NCBI GenBank assembly: GCA_023525715.1
Contig: CM042016.1
Span: 85,156,882-85,220,881, forward strand
Length of the DNA stretch: 64,000 nucleotides
DNA from: Cichorium intybus
Lineage: Eukaryota; Streptophyta; Magnoliopsida; Asterales; Asteraceae
Direction of reading: 5' to 3'
Shown here in pieces: positions 1-10,504 of this stretch. How positions within the stretch are numbered: position 1 is the first letter of the stretch; each line of letters opens with the position of its first letter. Below the pieces are notes generated by a model. It was not told where the DNA came from. It made no database searches and saw only the letters and a list, made by a program, of their open reading frames with translations. The position numbers and the translations under genes were made by a program.

Positions 1-123
1 TTACAATTATGTATATGATGGATGTGTTTGCTTTGATCACTATTGTACAAACGTTGTTGTGATACTGTTCATGAAGTCATCCACCCTCAGACGTTTCCGC
101 CATCGTGGTTTGGGGGTGTGACA
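1..123 (+). repeat. 3' end of the left LTR of G1
   Basis: All 123 bases match 6365-6487, ending TGTGACA immediately before the primer-binding site. Perfect identity suggests a fairly recent insertion, though only 123 bases can be compared. Confidence 0.85.
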
Positions 124-125
124 GA

Positions 126-138
126 TTGGTATCAGAGC
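126..138 (+). promoter_or_regulatory. Primer-binding site of G1 (tRNA-iMet)
   Basis: TTGGTATCAGAGC lies two bases after the LTR end. It is complementary to the 3' end of plant initiator methionine tRNA, the usual primer for these retrotransposons. Confidence 0.85.
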
Positions 139-695
139 ATTGTTTATAGTGAACTAAGTATATCAATCCATTTAAGATATACAACTATAAATACAATGGG
201 ACTAAAACTCTCTAAAACAATCTGTACAAAGTATACTTTAAAATACAATGATATTTTTATAAAGTATAAGTACAAGTACATACATACTAGAACAGTGTCA
301 TAACCAGAACAATACAAGAGTAATAAGATGAGTTGAACACTACGAGTAGGCCTAGGTAGTTATGTAATCATACCTAGGACAAATAGAGCCTGATCAACTG
401 TATTTGTCCAAGGTATGACTAACATGTACTTAGAAATAGTCGTAGTGAACAACAAGTCTAAAAACTTACCAAGAACCATATACAAAGAAAACTCTAAAAC
501 AAAATATAAAGCTAAAATACTAAAGGAGTATTTTATAATACTATAGAACCATACATCTAGACACTTTATGTACCTCTTATACCCCTATCCTTACATAGTA
601 GACCTGACAATTCGATAATACCTGACCAATAACTATTATCAAAAACCTTCCATCATCCCTATCAACAGTTCCATTAAACTAATATTGGTAGAAAT
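139..695. other. Non-coding stretch between G1 primer site and the RWP-RK gene
   Basis: AT-rich and without a convincing reading frame. It includes the short repeat pair CCTAGGTA / TACCTAGG around 351-378. On the reverse strand it would be the 3' UTR and downstream flank of the RWP-RK gene. No gag leader or gag coding sequence is seen. Confidence 0.5.
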
Positions 696-2022
696 TCAAT
701 CTGAAAGCCGAAGGCGGGCTAAGTCACCTGCCAAGTCTTCTGGGTTCTCTTTACTTGTGATCTTGAGAAAATCATGGTTAAAACCACTTATAGCAGAAAC
801 AGAAGGCAGAGATTGTTGTTGTGTATGTGTCCCTGATGAAGATTCCTCCCTCTTTTGAACCTTTCTTTTCTTGTAAACAGCCTTAAAGGCAGCTTGCCTC
901 AATCTCTTTGTGGTATCAGTTATCTCCGAACTGGAACACTCAATTATTGCTCTTTTCTCGTTCTCTAGACCAAGTATTACGTCTGCTTTACTAGGATTAT
1001 TATTCAATTCCCGTTGCATAAATACTTTCAGTCATTGCAACATCATGGTATTAAAATTGGGGAAAAGAGATACAATTCTTAACCTGAGTATGGTTAATAA
1101 GAGTTTGTAGACTCTTAATCTTTCGTCGAGGCCGACTTTTGATGCCTAACTTCCTACAGCGTTGCTTCAACTGTGTTGATCCAACGTTGAGTTCCCTTGC
1201 AGCTTGCATAAGTGGCTTGTTAAAGTGCTGAGCTATCGCTTCCTTACTTAATGGCTGTCTAGAACCACTTCCACTGCCAATTACTATGGTTCTTCGATTC
1301 AAAGAATCAAATCCGGTTGTACTATTGTCATTCTGGATCATTTGAACATGATCCTGATTTGTTAAACCAAAGATAAAATTTGGTGCAATAACATTAGAAT
1401 CTGCCGTCGGCAGTAACTGTTGATTTTCAGCTATGAACCCAGGGTTTTGAAATCCCTCCAGATTCCTTTGAATCATCTGAAGGTGATCCTGGTATTGAAA
1501 ACCTCCCTCAAACTCGGGATTCATTCCAACACTATCGTTATGAATCACCTGTAGTTGATCATCGTTCTGCATGCCAGCCATGAATCCTTGATTCATGGGG
1601 ATAATCTCACTGTTCGTTATGTACTCGTCCATAAATGGATCTTTAAAAAAATGTTAGAAGATAAAAACCAAACTGACATAAAAGTACTAAAATTCAACCT
1701 AGAAGTAAGTTTTGAGATTTCTCATAAGCAAAGCCCAAAGATGAAGGTCCTGGATCTTCTGAGATAATACTCATCGGAGGAAGAACTTCAGGATCATTTT
1801 GAAGCTGATCGAGCGGTAATATATCTGGAAAATCTATACCTCACATAATTTAAAATAAAATCAAAACGCTAGAGAAATGAATAAGAAATAAAAGGAGTTA
1901 AGCATATTATAATTACCAGACTCTAGTAGAGGTATCTGATTAAACGATAGGAAGGTACCCTCTTCCCTTAGGAAATTCCGCTCAGCGTCCGACAAGTTTT
2001 CCATATGAGATCTGTTTTCCAT
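696..2022 (-). CDS. RWP-RK domain (RKD-like) transcription factor, lodged in an LTR element
   Basis: RKD proteins are plant DNA-binding regulators of egg-cell and gametophyte identity. Four exons can be placed on the reverse strand: 1917-2022 (begins ATG GAA AAC), 1699-1833, about 1074/1084-1640 and 696-1024. Exons 1-3 join with matching phase and GT/AG borders. Exon 3 has a Gln/Asn-rich part with three DHLQMIQ-like repeats, then the RWP-RK region: LSKEAIAQHFNKPL, AARELNVGSTQLKQRCRKLG and the signature GIKSRPRRK. Exon 4 adds the family's C-terminal motif TKRLRQAAFKAVYKKRK. The conserved Trp of RWPxRK is replaced (SRPRRK). The exon 3/4 join is uncertain: the only in-frame option I found uses donor GTATCT and an intron of about 49 nt, so a frameshift there is possible. 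Introns of 58 and 49 nt are unusually short. The gene is antisense to the retrotransposon, so its introns would survive retrotransposition. Confidence 0.75.
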
Positions 2023-2118
2023 GCCTCGATTGGAAATCTGAGATTATATAACGATAAACTAGTAGTAGGAAAGAATGAGACTGAAAAGATCTTAGATACA
2101 AATGATGATACATACCCG

Positions 2119-2126
2119 TTTATATA
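2119..2126 (-). promoter_or_regulatory. TATA box candidate for the RWP-RK gene
   Basis: TATATAAA on the reverse strand, about 97 bases upstream of the chosen ATG at 2022. Spacing would allow a transcript start near 2090 and a 5' UTR of about 70 bases. Confidence 0.45.
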
Positions 2127-2689
2127 GCATCTTACAGCAGGAACTGAAAGGACAACTCACGTTCTTATTACCGAAATTCAAAATATCTACAGTAGGTGCA
2201 ATCTTTTCACTACCCTAAGTGATATCCTTTTTCCAAATTCGCGGCTTGACTCCGATGAGGACGGGATAACGAAAAGACATTTTTTAATATATATATATTC
2301 TGATAACGAAATTAGTTCAAAGAATAATTAATTCAATTATATAATAATCTAGTCATAAATAATGAATTAGAACCTACTCATCTAGTATCTGTAGAACTCG
2401 TGGTTCACATGTATCTTATATGATTCCTTCCATCCTACTAGTATCAACTGTAAAATGACATCACATATCATATCTTAAACATGCTTAGGCATTTCCATAA
2501 TACTTAACTTAAATGATTAAGAAATCAATAGCTAATACAAATCACAATTAGAGAATTTCATATGTTGTTAAACCGAAACTCCTAATTTCATGATTTTTAC
2601 CAAATCAACTGTTAAAACATCACAATATTGTAACAAGGACTCGATACGACATATATTAGCAACCTACATATGAGGTGAACCAATGCATA

Positions 2690-3215
2690 CTTTTAGATTT
2701 AGACATCTAGGGTTTGAAACCCTAACACTCAAGATCATTACCCTTGTCAATTAAGAACTCGAGAATGCATTTCGGGTATTAAATCCGACCATCCCAAACT
2801 TTTTCTACGCAAAACCCTTGATCAAAATGACAAAAAATTCACATCTTTTGCTCTGAAAATCGCCTAGGAAATTTTTGGTTCACTGCCCGAATAACTCCCC
2901 TGAAGCAGGTTAGCGACATTAACCTTTAAAGTTAGTGTCGTTCACTTTTAAAAATCCAAACCGTACTCCGAAACCCGACCCGTGTAAGTCTATTGGATAC
3001 CACTAGATGTTAAGGTAACTAGAATACGAACCGTGTTCACAAATACAACCGTGTAACTCCTGCAAGGCTAAACAGTTTCAAAAAGGTTTACTACACGACC
3101 CGAGTGACTCTTACACGACCTGTGTAACTTCTATTTGCTATTTTTAAGTTTAAACTCTTTCTAAATGGGTTCTAATCCTCCTAATTCATATAACAACATA
3201 GTAACTCTTGTTTCA
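2690..3215 (-). repeat. Reverse-strand LTR-like sequence related to the G2 LTR
   Basis: Read on the reverse strand, this stretch follows the same order of phrases as the G2 5' LTR near 30310-30850. First comes a block around TTGTTATATGAATTAGG (compare TTGTTGTATGAGTTTGG), then ACACAGGTCGTGTAAG-type repeats, a TTAGCGACA palindrome-like motif, then GCATTCTCGAGTTCTTAATT and GGGTTTCAAACCCTAG. I estimate about 70% similarity by eye over the best 80 bases. It points toward the RWP-RK gene. Confidence 0.55.
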
Positions 3216-3671
3216 ACAAAGAATAACTGAAGTTTAGTTACAAAAAATATTACGGCATTACACCCCAAAATCAAAGCAATTGAAAATTGGAAAGCGCCAA
3301 GCAAGGACCTGAATTTACCTAGGAACGTGAGGGCCAAATCAAACAAAAATACCCACATCTCTTCCCAAACCCTTGAGGATCCATTCAAAGTGCTAAATTT
3401 CGGGACGAATTTCCTTTTAACGGGTAGATAATGTGACAACTGTCAAATTAGTCAATGAAAGTCAACTTAAGTCAACCAAAGCGTACGTTAAAGTTAATAT
3501 GTGAAATGTAAATTTCATAATCTATACGATATATTATTGGATATTATAATACTACGTACGCTAATTCAAATTAATTATACGAGCAAACCCTGCTGAGCTC
3601 GATGTTTAAAAAAAAAAATTTCATCGTGAATAGTGATCCGGCATGAATAGTATCCGACGTGAATAGTAAAC

Positions 3672-3927
3672 GGTAAAAGTCAAAACTCTTCGGAATGTTA
3701 TAAATTTTATATCGAAACGTAGATAAAAATATGACGGATCCGAATATGTATTTATATTTTTACCAAACGTTATATATAAAAAGTTATGATAGAAAAACGG
3801 TAAAAATGTAAAACTATTCGGAATATTACAAAATTTATATCGAAACGTAGATAAAATTACGACGATTCCGAATATATATTTATATTTTTACCAAACGCTA
3901 TATATAAAAAGTTATAATAGAAAAACG
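3672..3927 (+). repeat. 128-bp tandem duplication in the G1 LTR
   Basis: Two units starting at 3672 and 3799 share ATATCGAAACGTAGATAAAA, CCGAATAT and ATTTTTACCAAACG. The shared block CGAAACGTAG starts at 3713 and 3841. Confidence 0.75.
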
Positions 3928-4568
3928 TATAATTTAACTTGAAAGCGACGTTTAATTATTATAATATATTAATATAAATAAAAAATAAATTTTTTTTTTT
4001 GACTATTGAAAAACATGTTTTATTTTTTTATTTATTATTATTATTTTTATATTAAAGTGGGACCCACTTCATTATTTAATCAATTTTACACATTTTACCC
4101 TCAAAGAATTCGTATTTTCATTTCGAACACTACGCATTCAATACGTATTTTTAAGTTTATCAATAATATTATGTTGTTTTATAAAACGAAAAATTTACCG
4201 TCAAATCCGTATCATCGATACGGACAACCTGACATCAAAATTTAATATCATTGATATTAGTTTTATATTTAATATTTTATTTTTCTTTAAAATGAAATTG
4301 TATTTACATTTAAACCCTATGTTTTCAATAAACTTACAATTAATACCCTTTCGTTAATTCGTTAAAGACTTTTAGTTAAAAAGTTGATATTATTAAACTA
4401 CAATTTTTGTAGATTATATTTCTATAAAAGAAAATTATTTGTTTTAATTAAAAACTATTAAATCTATTTAAAGAGTATTTTAAGGGTATATTTTGTTATA
4501 AACAAATTCTAAAAGCTATAAAAGTCGAATATCTGTATCTTGAGGGCCGCAATACGAAAATAAATCTA

Positions 4569-4580
4569 CTATAAATATAG
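4569..4580 (+). promoter_or_regulatory. TATA-box candidate of the G1 LTR promoter
   Basis: CTATAAATATAG in the element's sense direction, followed by CTCATTCTAGCCATTCAAATC, a typical plant TATA setting. Function inferred only. Confidence 0.45.
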
Positions 4581-6490
4581 CCTCATTCTAGCCATTCAAA
4601 TCACACAAACAAGTTCTTTGATACGTATAGAGAGATATACGAAGAATGAGCGTTAGAAGTAGATATTCCAGTTATAAATATAGTGAGTTCGAGTTAGAAG
4701 CAGTAAGAGTCGGGCGATCTAACAACAATTGGTGATAAGATCATCATCGACATTAAGGTGAGTTCATACCCCTTCTTTTTATCTTTATTCAAGTTTTTAA
4801 GGGGGAGAATACAAGTTATACTATAAAAATAGTTATTTATACTCATTTGTAACAATAGTAAACAAAATGTGAATTTTGTAAACATAATTATGACAACAAT
4901 TCAATTATAGTTCCAAAATATAATATTGAATGATCTACTTACGAGAGCGGTGTCTAGGCCGATCATTTGGGCTAGGTTGTTGGATTTCCGAAAGGCTTAT
5001 ACGCTGAAAGGGTCCTACCTCCTCATTTGATCTTCTACCTGGCCGTTTTTTATTTGATAGTCATGAAATATTATATTGAAATTAATAAAGGATATAACCA
5101 ATTTTTTTCACCACTATTGTGGAGGATATATCTTAAAAGAAGTTCTTTATAACCATCTAAGTAAGTTATTTCACATATATTTGTAAATATATGCTTTTCA
5201 CAACGGAATACTAAAAATAAACTATTATAGGAATAGTTTGTTGATACAAATGTTACTATGACGTTTTAAAGAAGACAAATAATTATATAAAATATATAAT
5301 TATTATACATTACTATATTATCATGGGAAAAATGATAATGGACAAATACAAAGGTTTTTCATATACAAACTTTAACAAGTTGATTGATACATACATTTTT
5401 GTGAGACGGGTCTTCACAGTGATTATTTAAGTACATACTATAAGTCCTGAAATTTATAACCAGAGTCTCGGTAAGAGAACGTGATATTTGTGTATAGATC
5501 TATACGGGATTGACAACCCCGCACCTGAGCTGCTAGCTACAGCTAGACAGACGGGTCTGCGGTGACAAATGTCATAACAGTCCGACGCCTGAAGAACGTC
5601 GAAGCAGGCCTACATGGTCACAGTATGGTTATAGGACGTCTCGCATGGGAAATCAATTTTATAAATTGTTTACGTGGAAATATACATTTTCAAAGGTTTT
5701 ATACTACAAGCTACGCTATACATTTTAGTCTTTGGATTTTTAAGACTTGGATACATTCATAAGAAAATATTGGATTTTCTTGGAGTACAATACTACATTT
5801 TACAAGGAAAGAGATTCCTTATACAAGTTTTATGGTATTAAAACTACATTTTTACAAGTTACAAATATAAGTATGGTTTTACTTATATACACTGGTTCTA
5901 TGAGAATTAAAACTATGTTTTATAAAAGGTATAAATATAAGTACGATTTACTTATATATACTAGTTTTATGGAATTAAGTCTACGATTAGTCTACAAGTA
6001 AACATCTATTTACACGGTTTCATACAACAATAAAACTACGTAATACTATTTTCAAGTATAGAAATACTTATACATTTACGGTCTTTGGGTTTTAAAATTA
6101 CGACTTGTTTATAAGAAAATATTGGATTTTCTGGTTTCCAACACTATCTTTTTACAAGGAAAAAGGATTATGGATTTTCTCATACAAAAATCTTATGAAT
6201 TCACCAACGTAATGTTGACACTCTTTCAAACTACTTGTATTCTCAGGAAATTGATAAGGTAACTACAACCTTTGACGATGGGTCGCTATGACGTCATACT
6301 ATGTATTTTGATGTCATATTGTAATTGTATTTAAAACATACAATCTTTTGAACTCTTGTAACATTTACAATTATGTATATGATGGATGTGTTTGCTTTGA
6401 TCACTATTGTACAAACGTTGTTGTGATACTGTTCATGAAGTCATCCACCCTCAGACGTTTCCGCCATCGTGGTTTGGGGGTGTGACAACA

Positions 6491-6717
6491 ATGCTCTTCT
6501 TTGAGGTTACAGTCGAGTCTGGATCACATCCTCAGTTGCATGTTTTCTTGAAACAAGTCAGAATTAAAATATATATTTCTTCTTTTCTTTTGGTATTTTA
6601 ATATTCTTTATTTTTTATACACTATTTAAATGACATGTTGTAGGTTTGGATTTGGTGGATGATGAAAGCAAGCTTGAAAGATGCCCTACAAAACACATGC
6701 AAACACCTTTACAATGG
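6491..6717 (+). pseudogene. AMP deaminase fragment (two exon pieces)
   Basis: AMP deaminase converts AMP to IMP; the plant enzyme is encoded by AMPD/FAC1. Piece one (6491-6556) translates with FFEVTVESGSHPQLHVFLKQ and piece two (6644-6717) with GLDLVDDESKLERCPTKHMQ. Together they resemble the conserved stretch of plant AMP deaminases where the phrases 'SHPQLHVFLKQ' and 'LVDDESKPERRPTKHM' are adjacent. The gap between them looks like an intron (GTCAGA...TTGTAG), but the splice phase does not restore the frame. The rest of the enzyme is absent. Retrotransposon G1 ends exactly at 6487, so it landed in this fragment. It could be a remnant of a local gene or a captured piece in another transposon. 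Confidence 0.65.
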
Positions 6718-7392
6718 ATTTATATTGGTTTTCAGGGTCTTTTGAGTTTTGAGCCACCCACTTTTGATCATTCGATATGGGTTTGAGAAACAGGTAATTT
6801 TGGTCCCTCTTTCTCTTATGCTCTGTTTTATAACATCACATTTTATGATCAAGATTTTGTTTTTATAGTTATGTATCAAAGGATATTTATGTAAGGGAGT
6901 GTTGAGGTTGCAAAGAGAGGACAGATTCCGCTGAGGGACGGGGAGTATGATGCAATGGAATCGGTGATTGAGAGGGCAGATGGAGGTGGTTGTGGCGAAA
7001 GCGGATATGTTGAGGACGAGAACGGCCTAGAGGGTGGTGGAGATATTAACGCCGACGCATAACTTGAGGTTTTTAACGACGGTGACGGACTTGCAGATAA
7101 AAATCAGGATGTGTTGTTGGCAGCTTGTTGCCCAGAGAGGACGATGAGATAAGCAGTTGACTGTGTGATCAATTTCTGCTTCTTTTCCAATAAAAGAAAG
7201 TATTTCGTCGTTTTTGCTTTTAAATCCATAAACCGGTTTTCATCAATAACAAAAAGACTAAAAAAACCCAGGACGCACGTGCGTAGCACAAAGCTACAGC
7301 TAGTTAAATTTAACAAAGGAATATTTAAAAAGCTGTTTTTTATCCGCCTCTCATTTTAGTTAGAAAATAATATAAGTAGGGGGTAATTATAT
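6718..7392. other. Unidentified gene-fragment-like sequence
   Basis: After the AMP-deaminase pieces the plus frame diverges from that enzyme. Around 6898-7063 an open stretch reads VEVAKRGQIPLRDGEYDAM... and is Gly/Asp/Glu-rich; I do not recognise it. Near 7270-7310 a palindromic CGCACGTGCG is followed 14 bases later by CTAGTT, a layout reminiscent of a Helitron 3' end. No start or function can be assigned. Confidence 0.3.
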
Positions 7393-7404
7393 ATTATATA
7401 TATA

Positions 7405-8092
7405 TATATACAATTGTTGCCTCCAATATATATATACAATTGTTGCCTCCAATGAACAGTACCACTTTAGCTTATTACAATTTTTACCCCTGTAGTTTTA
7501 CCATTTTAGTTTATTACAATTTTTACCCCTGTAGTTTTAATTTGTATAATTATAGTTTTAGTCCATATAGTTTTAATTTTTATTAATTACAATTTTCGTC
7601 CCTATAGTTACCACTTTAGCTTATTACAATTTTTACCCCTGTAGTTTTACCACTTTAGTTTACTACAATTTTTACCCCTGTAGTTTTAATTTGTATAATT
7701 ATAATTTTAGTCCCTATAGTTTTAATTTTTATTAATTACAATTTTGGTCCCTATAGTTTTGTTTGCCAGTTTAACATTATTACAGTTTCGACCCCTGTAG
7801 TTTTAATTTGTTGACTTCCTTAACCGCAGTAACGCGCGGCTCCCTTCTGCTCGTATATATACAATTGTTGCCTCCAATGAACAGTACCACTTTAGTTTAT
7901 TACAATTTTACCCCTGTAGTTTTAATTTGTATAATTATAGTTTTAGTCCCTATAGTTTTAATTTTTATTAATTACAATTTTGGTCCCTATAGTTTTGTTT
8001 GCCGGTTTAATATTATTACAGTTTCGATCCCTGTAGTTTTAATTTGTTGACTTCTTTAACCGCAGCAACGCGCGGCTCCCTTCCGCTCGTTT
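7405..8092 (+). repeat. AT-rich tandem array with CCCCTGTAGTTTTA and GGTCCCTATAGTTTT phrases
   Basis: Short phrases such as TTACAATTTTTACCCCTGTA, GTTTTAGTCCCTATAG and TTAATTACAATTTTGGTCCC recur many times. A longer unit including CAATTGTTGCCTCCAATGAA begins near 7435 and again near 7863. Both long units end in TTGTTGACTTC...CGCAGYAACGCGCGGCTCCC. No coding potential. Confidence 0.8.
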
Positions 8093-8161
8093 AATATCAA
8101 TTATTGCATATTTGCATTAATAGATCAATTTTGGTTTCATTGTATTCATATCTAAAAATGT

Positions 8162-8394
8162 ATACATGCAAGTGAAGCCCAGCCTAGCTGGGTGGATGCA
8201 CCCGGGTTATATACCCATGTGGTGGGAGGTCTGGAGTTCGACTCCGACTAACCCCATGTGGGGGATTTTCCTGGAAAGGCGAATTAGGTGGAGGGGAAAG
8301 ACCTTTGCGCCTTAGGTAATCGCCAACCGCCCTGGGTTGCGGGGCTGATTACCCTCAGGTGAAACCATATATCTATTCGCTGGTTCCAAAAAAA
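8162..8394 (+). mobile_element. tRNA-derived SINE
   Basis: The 5' part carries RNA polymerase III boxes: A-like TAGCTGGGTGGATG near 8185 and B-like GGAGTTCGACTCC near 8231. The tail ends in a short A run. The element is flanked by a 12-bp direct repeat ATCTAAAAATGT (8150-8161 and 8395-8406), the signature of LINE-assisted insertion. The middle contains GGCGAATTAGGTGGAGGGG and a GGGTTGCGGGGCTGATTACC block. I cannot assign a named plant SINE family. Confidence 0.85.
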
Positions 8395-8577
8395 ATCTAA
8401 AAATGTTATATTTGTACCTAGATATATTCTAACCCTTGCAAATTTCTCCAGTTGTATTTTTTTAAGAGAATATATACGTCTGTTTAACTTTAAATTACTT
8501 ATATAACTCATAATTTGTTATGACCCTAAATGGTTGTTAGATTTAATAAAAATCCTCACTTTACAACATACTAATTA

Positions 8578-9067
<490 letters not shown>

Positions 9068-9069
9068 AG

Positions 9070-9081
9070 TGGTATCAGAGC
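9070..9081 (+). promoter_or_regulatory. Primer-binding site of C1 (tRNA-iMet)
   Basis: TGGTATCAGAGC two bases after the 5' LTR. Confidence 0.9.
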
Positions 9082-9365
9082 CTTGGTATAGCTCCAGATG
9101 GTGATTTTCTGTTTTTTGGTCGAAATGTTTTTGTCTCAAAAACGATTTTGGTGTTTGCCATTGGCAAGATCTCGTTCCGCAGATTCCGAAAATATTTTTT
9201 TTGGATTTTTTTGACCACCGGAAGACATCCAAATCGCCAGTCAAAGTTGGTCAAACCTCGCCGGAAAGTTGGCCAGAAAAACCAGTTCGCCGGAGAAGAC
9301 GACACTGTAGCACCGGAGTTTCGCCGGAAAAGACGACACTGTAGCGGTACTGTAGCATATTTTGA

Positions 9366-9590
9366 AAAACAGTCCCTGAACTTTCAGAAAATTGCATTTT
9401 AGCCCCTGAACTTTCTGAAAATTGCAGTTTTGCCCCTGAACTTTCAGAAAATTGCAGTTTAGCCGCTGAACTTTCTGAAAATTGCAGTTTAGCCCCCGAA
9501 CTTTCAGAAAACTACAGTTTAGGCCCTGAACTTCAGAAAATATTGCATTTTCACCCTTTAATTTCTGAAAAAAGTGCAATTTGTCCGTTA
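9366..9590 (+). repeat. 30-bp minisatellite in the C1 leader
   Basis: About seven copies of a unit like CCCCTGAACTTTCAGAAAAT plus TGCAGTTTAG. Copies start near 9374 and 9404 and so on at 30-base steps, ending just before the gag ATG. Because 30 is divisible by three, the reverse strand stays open and encodes a repetitive peptide, which I regard as a by-product. Confidence 0.9.
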
Positions 9591-9592
9591 AA

Positions 9593-10504
9593 ATGGCAGA
9601 AGACGGTAAAATTAAAATTGAGAAGTTTGATGGAACCGATTATGGATTTTGGAAGATGCAAATTGAAGATATGCTGTATCAGAAAAGTTTGCATTTTCCT
9701 ATGTTGGGCGAACAACCGGATGACATGTATGATGAAGATTGGAAGTTGTTGGATCGACAAGCCTTGGGTGTAGTTAGGCTTTCATTGGCAAAGAGTGTTG
9801 CATATAACATTGTCAATGAAACAACTACTTATGGAGTATTTAAGGCTTTGTCCAACATGTACGAGAAGCCGTCCGCTTCAAACAAAGTGTTCCTCATCAA
9901 ACAGTTGGTTAACACCAAGATGAAGGAAGGCATGTCGGTTACCGCTCACATAAACGAGTTTAACTCGATTATTTCTCGTTTAACCTCAGTTGCAATAAAG
10001 TTTGAAGATGAAGTACAAGCGCTCCTCCTTTTATCATCTTTGCCCGACAGTTGGTCAGGCACAGTCACAGCTGTTAGTAGTGCATCTGGCACTACCAAAC
10101 TCACTTTCGAGAGTATTCGTGACTTAATTGTAAATGAAGATATCAGACGGAGAAGCAATGGTGAGACTTCTAGTTCTAGTTCTCTATTGCATACAGAAAG
10201 TAGAGGAAGAATAAACGAAAGAGGACGTAATCGAGGCAGATCAAAGTCCAGAAAAAGGGGACAGTTAAAAACCAGAAAAGACATTGAATGCTGGAATTGC
10301 AAAGAAAAATGTCACTTTAGAAGCCAATGCCCAAAACCACAAGCTGAAAAGAAAGAAGTAAACAATGTATCCTCTGAAGAATCAGGAGATTTTCTCATAT
10401 GTTGTGTTGAGAATTCAGCAGAATCCTGGATTATGGATTCAGGTGCTTCTTTCCATGCCGTCTCATGCCCAGATATGATCAAGAACCTACAAACAGGTGC
10501 TCTT
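9593..10504 (+). pseudogene. C1 gag and start of protease
   Basis: The ATG at 9593 was chosen because the open frame upstream has no other ATG. Gag begins MAEDGKIKIEKFDGTDYGFW, a usual Copia gag opening, with LLLLSSLPDSW in the middle. A zinc knuckle C-X2-C-X4-H-X4-C (CWNCKEKCHFRSQC) lies at about residues 228-241. The protease active-site motif IMDSGASFH follows. The frame is broken at 10504 by the solo LTR inserted after a codon boundary; one TSD copy (CTCTT) lies just before. Coding resumes in the same frame at 13213. Confidence 0.92.

Larger units (their letters stand above)
1..6487 (+). mobile_element. Gypsy-type LTR retrotransposon (G1), 5' end outside the window
   Basis: The window opens inside a left LTR: its last 123 bases (1-123) recur without a difference at 6365-6487. 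A tRNA-iMet primer-binding site follows directly. The right LTR starts at 3432 with TGTGACAACTG, just after a purine-containing stretch resembling the end of Tekay/Del-type chromovirus elements, and ends at 6487 with GGTGTGACA. Between the LTRs there is no gag, protease, RT or integrase. Instead there is a reverse-strand RWP-RK gene and LTR-like sequence. The element is therefore non-autonomous (LARD-like) or heavily rearranged. The TSD cannot be tested because the left flank is missing; the right flank reads ACAAT. Confidence 0.75.
3432..6487 (+). repeat. Right LTR of G1 (about 3.06 kb)
   Basis: Starts TGTGACAACTG, ends GGTGTGACA, and its last 123 bases equal the partial left LTR. Inside are a 128-bp tandem duplication (3672-3927), a TATA-like box at 4569, and diverged repeats between about 5750 and 6190 (TTTTATGGTATTAAAACTAC-like blocks). 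The start is inferred from the terminal sequence because the matching left end is outside the window. Three kilobases is long for a Gypsy LTR. Confidence 0.7.

Noticed and set aside
3161..3439. Reverse-strand hydrophobic 92-residue frame
   Set aside because: Overlaps the 3' end and polypurine region of G1; no motif and opposite to the element's direction.
8165..8260. tRNA gene
   Set aside because: A and B boxes are present, but the cloverleaf is not maintained and the unit is flanked by a 12-bp TSD and an A tail, so it is a SINE.
9241..9579. Reverse-strand frame encoding a repeated ten-residue peptide
   Set aside because: A consequence of the 30-bp repeat in the Copia leader; period divisible by three, no start context and no known family.
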